Assembly (NCBI RefSeq): GCF_001039575.1 | Contig: NZ_JIBT01000038.1 | Location: 27,673 to 91,672 of the forward strand | DNA: 64,000 nucleotides | DNA from: Halomonas sp. PR-M31 | GTDB taxonomy: Bacteria; Pseudomonadota; Gammaproteobacteria; Pseudomonadales; Halomonadaceae | Direction of reading: 5' to 3' | Part shown: positions 20,790-29,788 of the stretch, piece by piece | How the letters are laid out: each line of letters opens with the position of its first letter | How positions within the stretch are numbered: the first letter of the stretch is position 1 | Program-made: the position numbers and the translations under genes | Notes under the pieces: model-generated | What the model was told of the DNA's origin: nothing | What the model saw: only the letters and a program-made list of their open reading frames with translations | Databases searched by the model: none

Positions 20790-20805
20790 CCTCCACAGGG
20801 CGCAC

Positions 20806-20834
20806 ATATTACTGATAGCGCCTTAGGATGACAA
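20806..20834 (-). promoter_or_regulatory. Sigma-70 promoter for the tRNA-Lys pair
   Basis: Minus strand: TTGTCA (20829-20834), a 17-base spacer and TAATAT (20806-20811), followed by a GC-rich segment (GTGCGCCC) like the discriminator of stringently controlled stable-RNA promoters. The tRNA starts 16 bases downstream of the -10 box. Confidence 0.75.
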
Positions 20835-20897
20835 GTGTGTTTTGATCGGCAAATTAGTTGTTAGCTTGTTTGATGCCTCGATCTGAACCCTTGCCAT

Positions 20898-22127
20898 CTA
20901 ACTATGCCACCAGCGATTGGGTTCAACGTCGACCGCAGCCATATCCGCAGGGATCTCCCGAGCAATGCCGTGAATCTCTTGGTAGACATCGATACCACCG
21001 GCCCAACCGTTGAGCCGTTCACGCCACTGCTCCCAAGGCGCTGGGTTGAACTCCGGTGCGCACATTTGGGCAGCTTGCCGGCGTATTTCATCGGAAAGCG
21101 GGGCCACTCGAACATTGTGCTTACCGAAGACGGTACTGGAGGGAGGATTTTCAAAGGCACCCACTACTTGTGTTTGAGCCGCTTCGTTCATGCCGTGAGT
21201 GAAAATCTGCGCCGTATAGGCGGACTCCATTACCTGATCCTGTAAATCGCTACCCAGCGTGTCGAACACCGGCAGGCTCATAGCGGTATGTTCAGTGCCG
21301 GCAAAAAAGCGCAGATCCACCGCTTGAGACACGACTGGCGCCATACCCGCATGGGCCACCGCTGCCATCCAGGCTTCTGCACCATCGAACAGGCCTTGGC
21401 GCAATCCGTCCAGGGTTTTTTCCCAAGCCACTGGCACCGGATTGAGATTGAGCTCTCGCATGGTGATGCGCCCAAGCTGGCTGCCAGCGACCCGATTTCT
21501 AGTGCCGGACAAATCTTCTAGACTGGCCACCAGCGGCTTGCCCGCCCATTTTAGCCCCAGCATCAGACCACGCAGATCGCAATGGGTGAACAAAAACTGA
21601 ATATCATGGCAGCGGCGCAAAGGTTCGCGCAGCAGCTTCTCACTGCGTGGGTCGTAGAAAAAATGGAACATCGACGCCCTAGACGGAAACATGTAGGCAA
21701 AGTCAAGCACGTTGTAATAAGGAGCTCCGATCGCGGAATTTTGGGTCGAGCCCGAGAAGATATCCACGCTGCCCTGCTGGATCCTGCTCACGCCATCGTG
21801 CTCATTGCACGCCTCGTTACTGTCCACGAAGTCCACGCGAATAGCGCCATTGCTACGGGCTTCCAAGTCCCGGGTGAAGAACAGCTGGCTGGAATTCTGA
21901 ATGTTCTGATGACGTTCGTTACAGCCCGAAGCGGCGAAACGCAGAACATGTTTCGGAGTGGTTCGGCGTCGTCTCTTCTCTTCTTTCTCCGCAGCTCGCG
22001 CCAAACTAGAAGCGCCCAGGGTTGCGCCCAGGCCAGAGGCGGCCAGCAAGGTCGAAGTCAGGCCGAAGCGACCAGAAATACCGACGAAATCGCGGCGAGA
22101 AATGCCGTTGTCTTCTTGTTGGCTCAT
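20898..22127 (-). CDS. TRAP transporter substrate-binding protein (DctP family) with Tat signal
   Basis: Periplasmic binding protein for a tripartite ATP-independent transporter. The ATG at 22127 (MSQQEDNGISRRDFVG) follows AGGAG; the twin-arginine motif SRRDFV at residues 10-15 and a hydrophobic stretch ending near ASSLARAA indicate Tat export. DctP-like features include GSVDIFSGSTQNSAIGAPYYNVLDFAYMF and MRELNLNPVPVAWEKTLDGL. 409 residues. The ligand is unknown. No dctQ or dctM membrane genes are adjacent, so it is an orphan in this window. It lies 34 bases downstream of tapT on the same strand. Confidence 0.86.
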   Translation of the reverse strand: MSQQEDNGISRRDFVGISGRFGLTSTLLAASGLGATLGASSLARAAEKEEKRRRRTTPKHVLRFAASGCNERHQNIQNSSQLFFTRDLEARSNGAIRVDFVDSNEACNEHDGVSRIQQGSVDIFSGSTQNSAIGAPYYNVLDFAYMFPSRASMFHFFYDPRSEKLLREPLRRCHDIQFLFTHCDLRGLMLGLKWAGKPLVASLEDLSGTRNRVAGSQLGRITMRELNLNPVPVAWEKTLDGLRQGLFDGAEAWMAAVAHAGMAPVVSQAVDLRFFAGTEHTAMSLPVFDTLGSDLQDQVMESAYTAQIFTHGMNEAAQTQVVGAFENPPSSTVFGKHNVRVAPLSDEIRRQAAQMCAPEFNPAPWEQWRERLNGWAGGIDVYQEIHGIAREIPADMAAVDVEPNRWWHS

Positions 22128-22161
22128 AAGAAAGCTCCTGCTGTCTTGTCTGCTGCGGTAA

Positions 22162-22884
22162 TCATCGTTGCCTCTCCAGCAAGCGCTGCATCGCCGCCGT
22201 AGGTCTTTCAAGTTTGCTATGTCGACGGCTCTCGGCGTAGCTGTCGTTGAACACCTCGAAATAGTCGTCGAGCACCTCGGCGGCGACAGTATCGCCGCTT
22301 TGACGCAACAGCTCCGCGGCAACCTCCGCGGTGCATAGATGCGATGCCGAGGCGGGTTTACGCAAGTGATAGCGGGTGAGACGTTCGGTATGCAGGGGCA
22401 GCACCGGCAGACGCGCAAGATAAGGGCTCTTGCGAAAGATACGCCGAGCCTGTCGCCAGGTACCGTCGAGAATGATGAACACCGGAATGCGCCCTTCTCG
22501 TTTTGCCTGCTTTACCGAGTCGATATCGACGACCCGTTCAGCATAGTCCGGCTGGTCGTCGGGAAAGACGAGAAAAGGGGCAAAACGCGGATCATCGAGA
22601 TGGTCGAGCAATGCAATGTCTGGCGCGGTGCGATACCAAGTGAAGACCTCTGTGGTGTCGAGAATATCGCCGATCAGCCGGCCGGTATTGGTCGGCTTGT
22701 TATGTTCCAGCGGATGGGTCAACAGCCAGAAGCGCGCTTTGCTTTCGGTTTTCACCCGGTAAGGGCACAGACAGTTCAACAGCGGCAGACGACACCCCTC
22801 GCAGCGAGTGACGAAGCTGCCTCTGGCTTTGAAAGGACGACGAGGTGGAGAAGATACGCATTGATCCGGGTCCGATAGCGTCAT
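22162..22884 (-). CDS. tRNA-uridine aminocarboxypropyltransferase (DTW domain, TapT-like)
   Basis: DTW-domain protein of the YfiP/TapT group, which adds the 3-amino-3-carboxypropyl group of SAM to tRNA uridine (acp3U47). It has four N-terminal cysteines arranged as TRCEGCRLPLLNCLCPY (probable zinc site), the block LTHPLEHNKPTNTGRL, and the DTW-type motif ILDGTWRQARRI (Gly replaces the first-gap residue). From the ATG at 22884, which overlaps the stop of the BASS gene by four bases, it is 240 residues. Coupled to the transporter gene upstream. Confidence 0.87.
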   Translation of the reverse strand: MTLSDPDQCVSSPPRRPFKARGSFVTRCEGCRLPLLNCLCPYRVKTESKARFWLLTHPLEHNKPTNTGRLIGDILDTTEVFTWYRTAPDIALLDHLDDPRFAPFLVFPDDQPDYAERVVDIDSVKQAKREGRIPVFIILDGTWRQARRIFRKSPYLARLPVLPLHTERLTRYHLRKPASASHLCTAEVAAELLRQSGDTVAAEVLDDYFEVFNDSYAESRRHSKLERPTAAMQRLLERQR

Positions 22885-23837
22885 GGCGTATTTAGCTGCT
22901 TCCTTGCTAATGTGTCGTCGGTATCCACCGGTCGGCGCTTCCAGTAGCCCGCCAGCAGTGAGCCGGAAACGTTGTGCCAAATGGAGAAAAGCGCACCGGG
23001 CAAGGCCGCCGTGGCGCTGAAGAACTGATTGGCCAGGGTCACCGCGAGTCCGGAATTTTGCATACCCACCTCGATGGCAAGGGTTCTTGCCACCCGCTTG
23101 TCGAAGCCGCACAGCCGGCCAATGCCGTAGCCCCCTACCAGACCGATGGCGTTGTGCAGTATCACCGCAAGTGCCACCAAGGGCCCAAGGGTCGCCAATC
23201 GATCTGCATTGAGCCCCACCACGATGGCGATGATCAAAACGATGGCTGCCATGGCAACCGTTGCCAACATGGGCTCGATACGGCGCAGCTGGCGGCCCAG
23301 AAAATGGTGAACGAGTACACCGAGGGCAATGGGCGCGATGACAAGCTGGGCGATGCTCAAAAACATGCCCCCCGCCGGCACCTGAACGCTTTCACCGACC
23401 AGCAGCAATGTTAGAAGCGGTGTTGCCACCACGGATACCAGGGTCGACATCAGGGTCATGGAGACGGAAAGCGCCACATGACCACCGGCCAGCCAGGTGA
23501 TGACGTTCGACGCGGTGCCCCCGGCGGTTGCACCGACCAGCACCATGCCGGTAGTGAGCGCTGCATCGAGGCCGAGCAGCCAGGAAACGGCCAGGGCAGC
23601 CAGGGGCATCACCGAGAACTGCAGTATGACCCCGACCGCCACCGGCAAGGGGGCGCGAATCACATTGAGGAAATCCTGCCGGGAGAGCGTCAGCCCCATG
23701 GCAAACATGATAACCGCCAATAGCAGCTTGATCTGACCGGCAAGTCCGGTAAACCAGTCTGGCTGCCAGGCAGCAGCGAGGGCGAAAAGAATCGCCCAGA
23801 GAGGAAACAGGCGATTGATCTGCTCGAAAATGGACAT
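22881..23837 (-). CDS. Bile acid:sodium symporter family (BASS) transporter
   Basis: About nine or ten hydrophobic segments in 318 residues, with the family blocks MFAMGLTLSRQDFLNVIRAP, GMVLVGATAGGTASNVITWLAGG and ARTLAIEVGMQNSGLAVTLA that form the crossover and sodium-site region. Bacterial members transport organic acids or other small anions with sodium; the substrate is not predictable. Start at ATG 23837 (MSIFEQINRLFP), 10 bases after the SIR2 gene; the longer frame overlaps that gene fully. Stop overlaps the tapT start. Confidence 0.9.
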   Translation of the reverse strand: MSIFEQINRLFPLWAILFALAAAWQPDWFTGLAGQIKLLLAVIMFAMGLTLSRQDFLNVIRAPLPVAVGVILQFSVMPLAALAVSWLLGLDAALTTGMVLVGATAGGTASNVITWLAGGHVALSVSMTLMSTLVSVVATPLLTLLLVGESVQVPAGGMFLSIAQLVIAPIALGVLVHHFLGRQLRRIEPMLATVAMAAIVLIIAIVVGLNADRLATLGPLVALAVILHNAIGLVGGYGIGRLCGFDKRVARTLAIEVGMQNSGLAVTLANQFFSATAALPGALFSIWHNVSGSLLAGYWKRRPVDTDDTLARKQLNTP

Positions 23838-23847
23838 TATGAACTCT

Positions 23848-24576
23848 TCAAGGGATCTCGAGGCGTCGCTGACGACGCCAGTGCTCGACCAGAGGGGGCA
23901 CACCCTGACTGGCCGGCGCATCGATGGCTCGCACCCAGTTAGGGGACAGCGTTGATGCATTGGGGTCCACCAGGATACAGGGGCAGTCGTTGGGGGCCTC
24001 GTGCAGCAGCATGGCGGCGGGCATGACCGCAAGCGACGTGCCCACTACCAGCAGCAGATCCGCCTGGGTGACGATATCGCAGGCGTCACCATAAGCGGGC
24101 ACCGCCTCGCCGAACCACACCACATCGGGTCGAAGCTGGCTGCCTTTGTCACAGAGATCACCCAGCTTGATGCCGCCCCGTGGCAGCGGATAGACCAGCC
24201 GTGGATCAGCGCTCGAACGCGCCCTGAGCACTTCCCCATGCAGATGCACGACCCGTTTGGAACCGGCCCGCTCGTGCAGATCGTCGATGTTCTGGGTGAT
24301 GATGCTGACATCAAAGTCCGCCTCGAGCTCGGCCAGAGCACAATGAGCGGGATTGGGTTTGGCACGACGCACCTGGGCACGACGCTCGTCGTAAAAGCGC
24401 AGCACCAGCGCCGGATCGCGTTGCCATCCTTCCGGGGTGGCAACATCCTGGATGGCGTGGTTTTCCCATAGGCCATCGCCATCGCGAAAGGTCTTGAGAC
24501 CGCTTTCGGCGCTGATACCCGCCCCAGTGAGCACCACCAGGCGCTGTCTGGCATTTGTCGTCATCTTGTCTCGCAT
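23848..24576 (-). CDS. NAD-dependent protein deacylase, SIR2 family, without zinc cysteines
   Basis: Sirtuin that removes acyl groups from lysines using NAD. The NAD-binding GAGISAESGLKTFRD, ITQNIDDLHERAG and catalytic His113 in HLHGE are present. Tyr62 and Arg65 (FYDERR) form the YxxR motif of class III, SIRT5/CobB-like enzymes that remove succinyl or malonyl groups. The zinc-ribbon cysteines are missing: between residues 114 and 160 only Cys142 occurs, the region reading RSSADPRLVYPLPRGG. AAGGA precedes the ATG. It is 60 bases downstream of aceK and 10 upstream of the BASS gene, all on one strand. Confidence 0.92.
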   Translation of the reverse strand: MRDKMTTNARQRLVVLTGAGISAESGLKTFRDGDGLWENHAIQDVATPEGWQRDPALVLRFYDERRAQVRRAKPNPAHCALAELEADFDVSIITQNIDDLHERAGSKRVVHLHGEVLRARSSADPRLVYPLPRGGIKLGDLCDKGSQLRPDVVWFGEAVPAYGDACDIVTQADLLLVVGTSLAVMPAAMLLHEAPNDCPCILVDPNASTLSPNWVRAIDAPASQGVPPLVEHWRRQRRLEIP

Positions 24577-24596
24577 TCAGTCCTTGAGCCGGTAAG

Positions 24597-24644
24597 TCAG
24601 TGAATCGATAAGTCATTGAATCGATAAGTCATTGAATCAGTAAG
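24597..24644. repeat. Three 16-bp tandem repeats between the SIR2 gene and aceK
   Basis: Units at 24597, 24613 and 24629, consensus TCATTGAATCGATAAG, each differing at one or two positions, with a further partial copy on the left (GGTAAG) and right (TCAG). The right-most unit overlaps the last codons and TGA stop of aceK. No motif known to me is matched; slippage or variable repeat number is possible. Confidence 0.85.
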
Positions 24645-26393
24645 TCAGCACCGCCTGATCGCCACCGGCGAAGCGCTGCTTGTTGCGATAGGGGTAGACA
24701 TCGATCACCTGCCCTTCCGTGATCGCATTTTGCAGCCCTTGCCAGTAATTCGCCTCGAAAAGCTCCGGGTGCAGCTCCAGAAACAGACGCCGCAGCTTGA
24801 TATCCGCGAACAGAAACGGGCCAAACTCCTCGGGGAAAATATCATTCGGGCCGACGGAGTACCACGGCTCGTCCATCATCTCCTGTTCCGGATAACGAGC
24901 TTCTGGAATTTTCCGAAAGTTGCACTCCGTGAGATAGCAGATTTCATCGTAGTCATAAAACACCACCCGACCATGACGGGTCACCCCGAAGTTCTTGAGC
25001 AGCATGTCGCCGGGAAAAATGTTCGCCGCCGCCATCTGTTTGATGGCGTTGCCGTAATCCTTGAGGATGGCCCGGGTCTCCTGCTCGTCGCTCTGCTCCA
25101 GATAAAGATTGAGCGGCATCATCATGCGTTCGGTGTAGCAGTGCTTGATGAGCACCTTGTCGTCTCGAAGCTCCACGGTCGAGGGCGCCACCTCGAGCAG
25201 TTCTTTCAGGCATTCTGGATCGAAATGATCCTTGCGGGCGATGAAGTTGGAAAATTCCTGGGTATCCGCCATGCGCCCCACCCGGTCATGACGTTTGACC
25301 AGGCGATACTTCTCCCGCACGTTGTCGCGGCTCATCGCCTTGGAAGGATCGAAGCGATCTTGATGATCTTGAACACGGTTCGATAAGAAGGCAGCACGAA
25401 CACCGCCATGACCATGCCGCGAACCCCTGGAGCAATGATGAAACGATCCTGGCGCTTGGCGATATGCTGGTTGAGCGCACGAAAGAACTCGGTCTTGCCG
25501 TGCTTGAAAAAGCCGATCGCGGCATAAAGCTCACCCTCGGGCTTGTCTGGCATCAGCTCCTGCAGATAGCCAACGAACTCTCTGGGCACCGGCACATCGA
25601 CCTGAAAATAGACCCGGGTAAAAGAGAAGATGATCGATATCTCCACCGGCTCGATGATCACCGTATCCAGCCGTACGCCTCTCACGTCACCCTGGGTTTC
25701 ATCGTGGACGATGGGAAGCACCAGCGGCACCTGGACATCGCCACCGCTCAGGCGCCCCACTAGATAGGCCCCCTTGTTGCGATAGAACACGCTGTTGAGC
25801 AGCTCGATCTGTGCGTCCGAGGCATCCCGCAAGGCCTCAGGCAGATGCGCGTTCAAAAACTCGCTGCCCATTTCAGCATCTCGCGCAAGATCGTCGTAGC
25901 AGGTGTCCAGGGAAGCCTCTTTCAACGCCCAGGCGAGGGCTGCGTGCCAGTCCCCTTCGACTCGGCGGCGGCGCGTCAATTCGATATCCGACCGATGAGC
26001 CGCATGGGTTCGGGAGCTATAAACGAACATCCAGTCATTGCGAATATGACGATGATGAAAAATGGAGCAGAACAGTGAGTTGAAGTAGGTTTCCGCCAGC
26101 TCATAATCCAGGCGCTGATCGATCAGCTGCGCGTAGTGCTGCTTGGCCTCGCGCCAATTCTCGCAGTGGGTGAGCTCGTCGTTTTCGAAGGAGCGCTTGA
26201 GCCGGGAAAGCGTGTCTCCGACCTTTTCGTCGTAAAGATTGATGCGTGCCGCCGAGGCTTGCTGAGCATCCCGCCAGGCCGCTTCTGCGAAGCGCCGGCG
26301 AGCATCCCGGGTAATCTGTTTGAAGCGTGAACGATACTCATCGAAGCCATGCAGAATGGTGGCAGCGATACGATAGGCAGGGGACACTTTCAT
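24637..26393 (-). CDS. aceK: Isocitrate dehydrogenase kinase/phosphatase AceK, frameshifted near 25359
   Basis: Bifunctional enzyme that phosphorylates and dephosphorylates isocitrate dehydrogenase, controlling flow into the glyoxylate bypass. The N-terminal regulatory part ([28 protein letters not shown]) and the ATP-binding region [20 protein letters not shown] are in one frame; [34 protein letters not shown] and [12 protein letters not shown] are in another. Adding one G to AAG at about 25359 (coding IIKDRF) joins them into 585 residues, the normal size. A sequencing undercall is likely. Start ATG 26393 chosen from GGGA upstream and homology at [14 protein letters not shown]. No aceA or aceB is adjacent. 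Confidence 0.92.
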
Positions 26394-26553
26394 TTCGAGA
26401 TTTCCCACGGCATAAAGCATCAGCATGCCCAATGCGGCGCAGGATTGCGAGATGCACGACGCCGCTATGGCCATAACTGACCCGGGTCATGTTTCACATT
26501 CCAGGAATGCGCTATGCTGCCCGACCATCTTCGCCGTGCAATGGACTCATCTC

Positions 26554-27834
26554 ATGGAAGAACCCGGTATCACGCAGCCAGCGCGCAATCACAACGCTCC
26601 CAAGACCACCGCCTGGACAAGCCAGGATACGACCTGGATGCTCAGCCTGTTCGGCACCGCCGTGGGCGCGGGTATTCTGTTTCTGCCCATCAACGCGGGT
26701 ATCGGCGGTTTCTGGCCTTTGGTGCTGATGACGCTGCTGATCGGCCCGATGACCTATCTTTCCCACCGCGGTCTGTCCCGCTTCGTCTGTTCATCCTCGA
26801 TCAAGAACAGCGACATCACCCAAGTCGTGAAAGAGCACTTTGGTGAGAACGCCGGCCGCGCAATCACCTTGCTCTATTTTCTGGCGATCTACCCCATCGT
26901 GCTGATCTACGGGGTGGGCATCACCAATACCGTGGCAAGCTTTCTTACCAATCAGCTAGGCATGACGCCCCCGCCGCGCTGGTTGTTATCCGGGGTGCTG
27001 ATTGCAGCCATGATGGCGGTCATGTTGGCCGGTGAGCGCGTCATGCTCAGGGTCACTCAATGGCTGGTCTACCCGCTGGTGGCCATTTTGATCTTCATGT
27101 CCCTCTACCTGATCCCGAGCTGGAATCTGTCGGGTCTTGGCACGATGCCCGAGGGCGGTGATTTTCTTGTCACCGTGTGGCTGACCATTCCGGTGCTGGT
27201 ATTCTCCTTCAACCATTCGCCGGCGATCTCCCAGTTTGCGGTCGCCCAGAAACGCAGCCATGGTGATGGGGCTTCCGCCAAGGCAGATGTGATCCTGCGC
27301 AATACCACACTCATGCTGGTGAGCTTTGTGATGCTGTTCGTATTTTCCTGCGTACTGGCGCTCACCCCGGAACAATTGCTCGAGGCCAAGGCGCAAAACC
27401 TGCCGATCCTGTCCTATTTGGCCAACGTGTACGATAGCGGCTTCGTCAGCTATTTCGGTCCGTTGGTGGCGTTCGTGGCCATCGTTTCGTCGTTTTTCGG
27501 TCACTACATGGGCGCCAGCGAAGGCTTGAAGGGCATGGCGCGCAACCTGTTGCAAAGCCAAGGCAGGAGCGTTCATCCCAGCAGGATCAACCGTTTCACC
27601 ATTGCTTTCATGTTTCTGACGACCTGGGGCGTGGCCATCATCAACCCCAATATTTTGAACCTGATCGAAACCCTGAGTGGCCCGGTCATCGCCGCGATTC
27701 TTTATCTAATGCCCATGTATGCCATTCATAAGGTGCCGGCGCTGGCTCCCTACCGCGGTCGCGCCAGCAACGTCTTCGTGACCGTGGCAGGTCTGGTGGC
27801 CATGAGCGCCATCCTGTACGGCCTTTTCGGTTGA
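26554..27834 (+). CDS. HAAAP-family amino acid permease (serine/threonine type)
   Basis: Inner-membrane amino acid:cation symporter of the hydroxy/aromatic amino acid permease family (SdaC/TdcC-like). From the ATG at 26554 it has 426 residues and about 11 hydrophobic segments, starting with the signature [39 protein letters not shown] and [16 protein letters not shown] are further SdaC-type blocks. Serine or threonine is the likely substrate by family. Start is uncertain because no strong ribosome site is visible; an in-frame ATG at 26425 would add 43 residues. Divergent from aceK. Confidence 0.88.
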   Translation: MEEPGITQPARNHNAPKTTAWTSQDTTWMLSLFGTAVGAGILFLPINAGIGGFWPLVLMTLLIGPMTYLSHRGLSRFVCSSSIKNSDITQVVKEHFGENAGRAITLLYFLAIYPIVLIYGVGITNTVASFLTNQLGMTPPPRWLLSGVLIAAMMAVMLAGERVMLRVTQWLVYPLVAILIFMSLYLIPSWNLSGLGTMPEGGDFLVTVWLTIPVLVFSFNHSPAISQFAVAQKRSHGDGASAKADVILRNTTLMLVSFVMLFVFSCVLALTPEQLLEAKAQNLPILSYLANVYDSGFVSYFGPLVAFVAIVSSFFGHYMGASEGLKGMARNLLQSQGRSVHPSRINRFTIAFMFLTTWGVAIINPNILNLIETLSGPVIAAILYLMPMYAIHKVPALAPYRGRASNVFVTVAGLVAMSAILYGLFG

Positions 27835-27841
27835 TTCCTCG

Positions 27842-28648
27842 ATGAGCGGCGAGCCTTTAAGGATTCTTTACCAGGACGAGCAGCTGGTCGCGGTGCACAA
27901 ACCTTCCGGGCTATTGGTGCATCGCACGGCCCTGGCCAAGGGCGAGACACGTTTTGCCCTGCAGATTTTGCGGGATCAGCTGGGTCAACGGGTTTATCCG
28001 GTCCATCGCCTGGATCGCCCCACTTGCGGCATCCTGCTGTTTGCGCTGACCCCTGATATGGCCAGCACGCTAGCGGCCCAGTTCAGCGCTCAACAGGTAC
28101 AAAAATGCTACCTGGCGGTGGTACGGGGTGTTGGCCCCGAACGGGAATGCCTTGATTGGCCGCTGCGGGAAGAGGATGGCCGACGCCCCAAGAGCGAGAT
28201 GCCGGAACAGGCTGCCCGCACCGAGATACGTCGGCTAGACAGCGTCGAACTGCCGATTGCCATCGACCGCTACCCCCAGGCCCGCTATTCGCTGATGGAA
28301 ATTCACCCGCTGACCGGGCGGCGCCATCAGATTCGGCGCCACCTTTCCCGACGCGGCTATCCGATCATCGGCGATGCCAAGCATGGCAAGGGCGTGCACA
28401 ATCGCTTCTTCCGGGAACGACTCGAGTGCCCAAACCTGCTGCTGGCGGCGGTTGGGCTTGGCCTCTGGCATCCGAAGCGTCGAGCGATGCTGCATTTGAG
28501 TTCCGCGCCTGATAGGGATATGAGCCGGCTATTCGAACGCTTGGGCTGGTCCGGGCACTTGCCAGAGAATGGCGCTAATTGGCAAGAGGCTCATCTGGCC
28601 CATCATCATTATCATCAACATCGCGTTAGGCAGACCCGCCGAGTCATC
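27842..28648 (+). CDS. truC: tRNA pseudouridine(65) synthase TruC, reading into tcdA
   Basis: RluA-family enzyme that isomerises uridine 65 in tRNA. It has HKPSGLLVHR, the catalytic Asp in VHRLDRPTCGILLFA and HPLTGRRHQIRRHLSRRGYPIIGD. As given, the frame continues without a stop into tcdA, forming a 542-residue fusion. If one G is added to GGG near 28556 the protein ends at the TAA at 28576-28578 with 245 residues, a normal TruC length. The stretch 28579-28648 then becomes an ordinary intergenic gap, and its translation (a His-rich run) does not look like protein. I therefore list truC and tcdA separately. Start ATG follows the permease stop by seven bases. Confidence 0.85.
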
Positions 28649-29470
28649 ATGAACCCCTTTGAACCCACCCCCATCACCAACGATTACGATTTGCGCTTCG
28701 GCGGCATTCGCAGGCTCTATGGCGCCCGTGCCGCGGAGCGCTTTCGTCGATCTCATGTGGTGGTCGTGGGTGTCGGAGGCGTCGGCAGCTGGGCGGTGGA
28801 GGCCCTGGCGCGAGCCGGTATCGGCAAGCTGACGTTGATCGATCTCGACGATGTCTGTGTCTCCAACATCAATCGCCAGCTGCACGCCCTGGAGGGCACC
28901 ATCGGACGACCCAAGGTGGATGTGCTGGCCGAGCGTTGCCGGGCCATCAATCCGGCTATCGAGGTGGTGGCGGACACGGCCTTCGTCACACCGAAAAATC
29001 TTCCTGAGCGCATCCCTGAGGACACGGATCATCTCATCGATGCCATCGATAGCGTGGTGGCCAAGACTGCCCTGATCGCCTGGTGCAAGCGTCGCAAGAT
29101 CCGGCTCACCGTCACTGGCGCCGCCGGAGGCCAGACCGATCCAACCCGTATCCAGGTAGCTGATCTGACCCGCACGGAGCACGACCCGCTGCTGGCCAAG
29201 GTACGTTCCCGGCTGCGGCGGGATTTTGGTTTTTCCCGCAATCCAAAAAGACGCTTTGGCGTGGAATGCGTCTATTCTGATGAACAGCTGATCTATCCGC
29301 GCAGTGACGGTGAGGTCTGTCTACAGAAACCCGGCAACGGCGAAGTTACCCGTCTTGACTGCGCCAGCGGTTTCGGCGCCGCGACCTTTGTCACCGGCAG
29401 CTTTGGCTTCGTCGCCGCGTCTCGAGCATTGGCGCGACTGGCGATCATCAAGGGAACTTGCGATGAATAA
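28649..29470 (+). CDS. tcdA: tRNA threonylcarbamoyladenosine dehydratase TcdA
   Basis: E1-like, ATP-dependent enzyme that cyclises t6A37 to ct6A. The protein from ATG 28649 (MNPFEPTPITNDYDLRFGGI) is 273 residues, equal to normal TcdA. The nucleotide-binding GVGGVGSWAVEALARAGIG, LIDLDDVCVSNINRQLHAL and DAIDSVVAKTALIAWCKRRK are diagnostic. It is in frame with the upstream TruC, which is probably an indel artefact. Its last codons overlap the start of the DUF1653 gene. Acts on the product of TsaB/TsaD; TrmO modifies the same t6A. Confidence 0.93.
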   Translation: MNPFEPTPITNDYDLRFGGIRRLYGARAAERFRRSHVVVVGVGGVGSWAVEALARAGIGKLTLIDLDDVCVSNINRQLHALEGTIGRPKVDVLAERCRAINPAIEVVADTAFVTPKNLPERIPEDTDHLIDAIDSVVAKTALIAWCKRRKIRLTVTGAAGGQTDPTRIQVADLTRTEHDPLLAKVRSRLRRDFGFSRNPKRRFGVECVYSDEQLIYPRSDGEVCLQKPGNGEVTRLDCASGFGAATFVTGSFGFVAASRALARLAIIKGTCDE

Positions 29471-29696
29471 TGAACATCCTCGCCTCGTACCGGGCATCTA
29501 TCGTCACTACAAGGGGCAGAGCTACGAGGTCATCGGCCTGGCTCACCACAGTGAAACCGAAGAGCCTCTGGTCGTCTATCGCGCGCTATACGGCGATTAT
29601 GGTTTATGGGTACGTCCGCTTGGCATGTTTGGCGAGACCGTTGAGGTCCAGGGAGAACCCCTGCCGCGCTTTGAGCTGGAAGTTGCTTTCAAATAA
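29463..29696 (+). CDS. DUF1653 domain protein
   Basis: A 77-residue protein consisting of one DUF1653 domain: PGIYRHYKGQSYEVIGLAHHSETEEPLVVYRAL and WVRPLGMFGETVEV. The function is not established. An AAGGGAA lies in front of the ATG at 29463, which is inside the last codons of tcdA, so translation is probably coupled. A longer in-frame ORF upstream is just an alternative reading of tcdA. Confidence 0.88.
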   Translation: MNNEHPRLVPGIYRHYKGQSYEVIGLAHHSETEEPLVVYRALYGDYGLWVRPLGMFGETVEVQGEPLPRFELEVAFK

Positions 29697-29788
29697 TATT
29701 TTTTGCAACGGTTACCCATAAAGCATTGGCAGATCCCAGGAAAGGGACGATGCTGACAACTGATTCACGCAGCACTCAAGGATGATCC

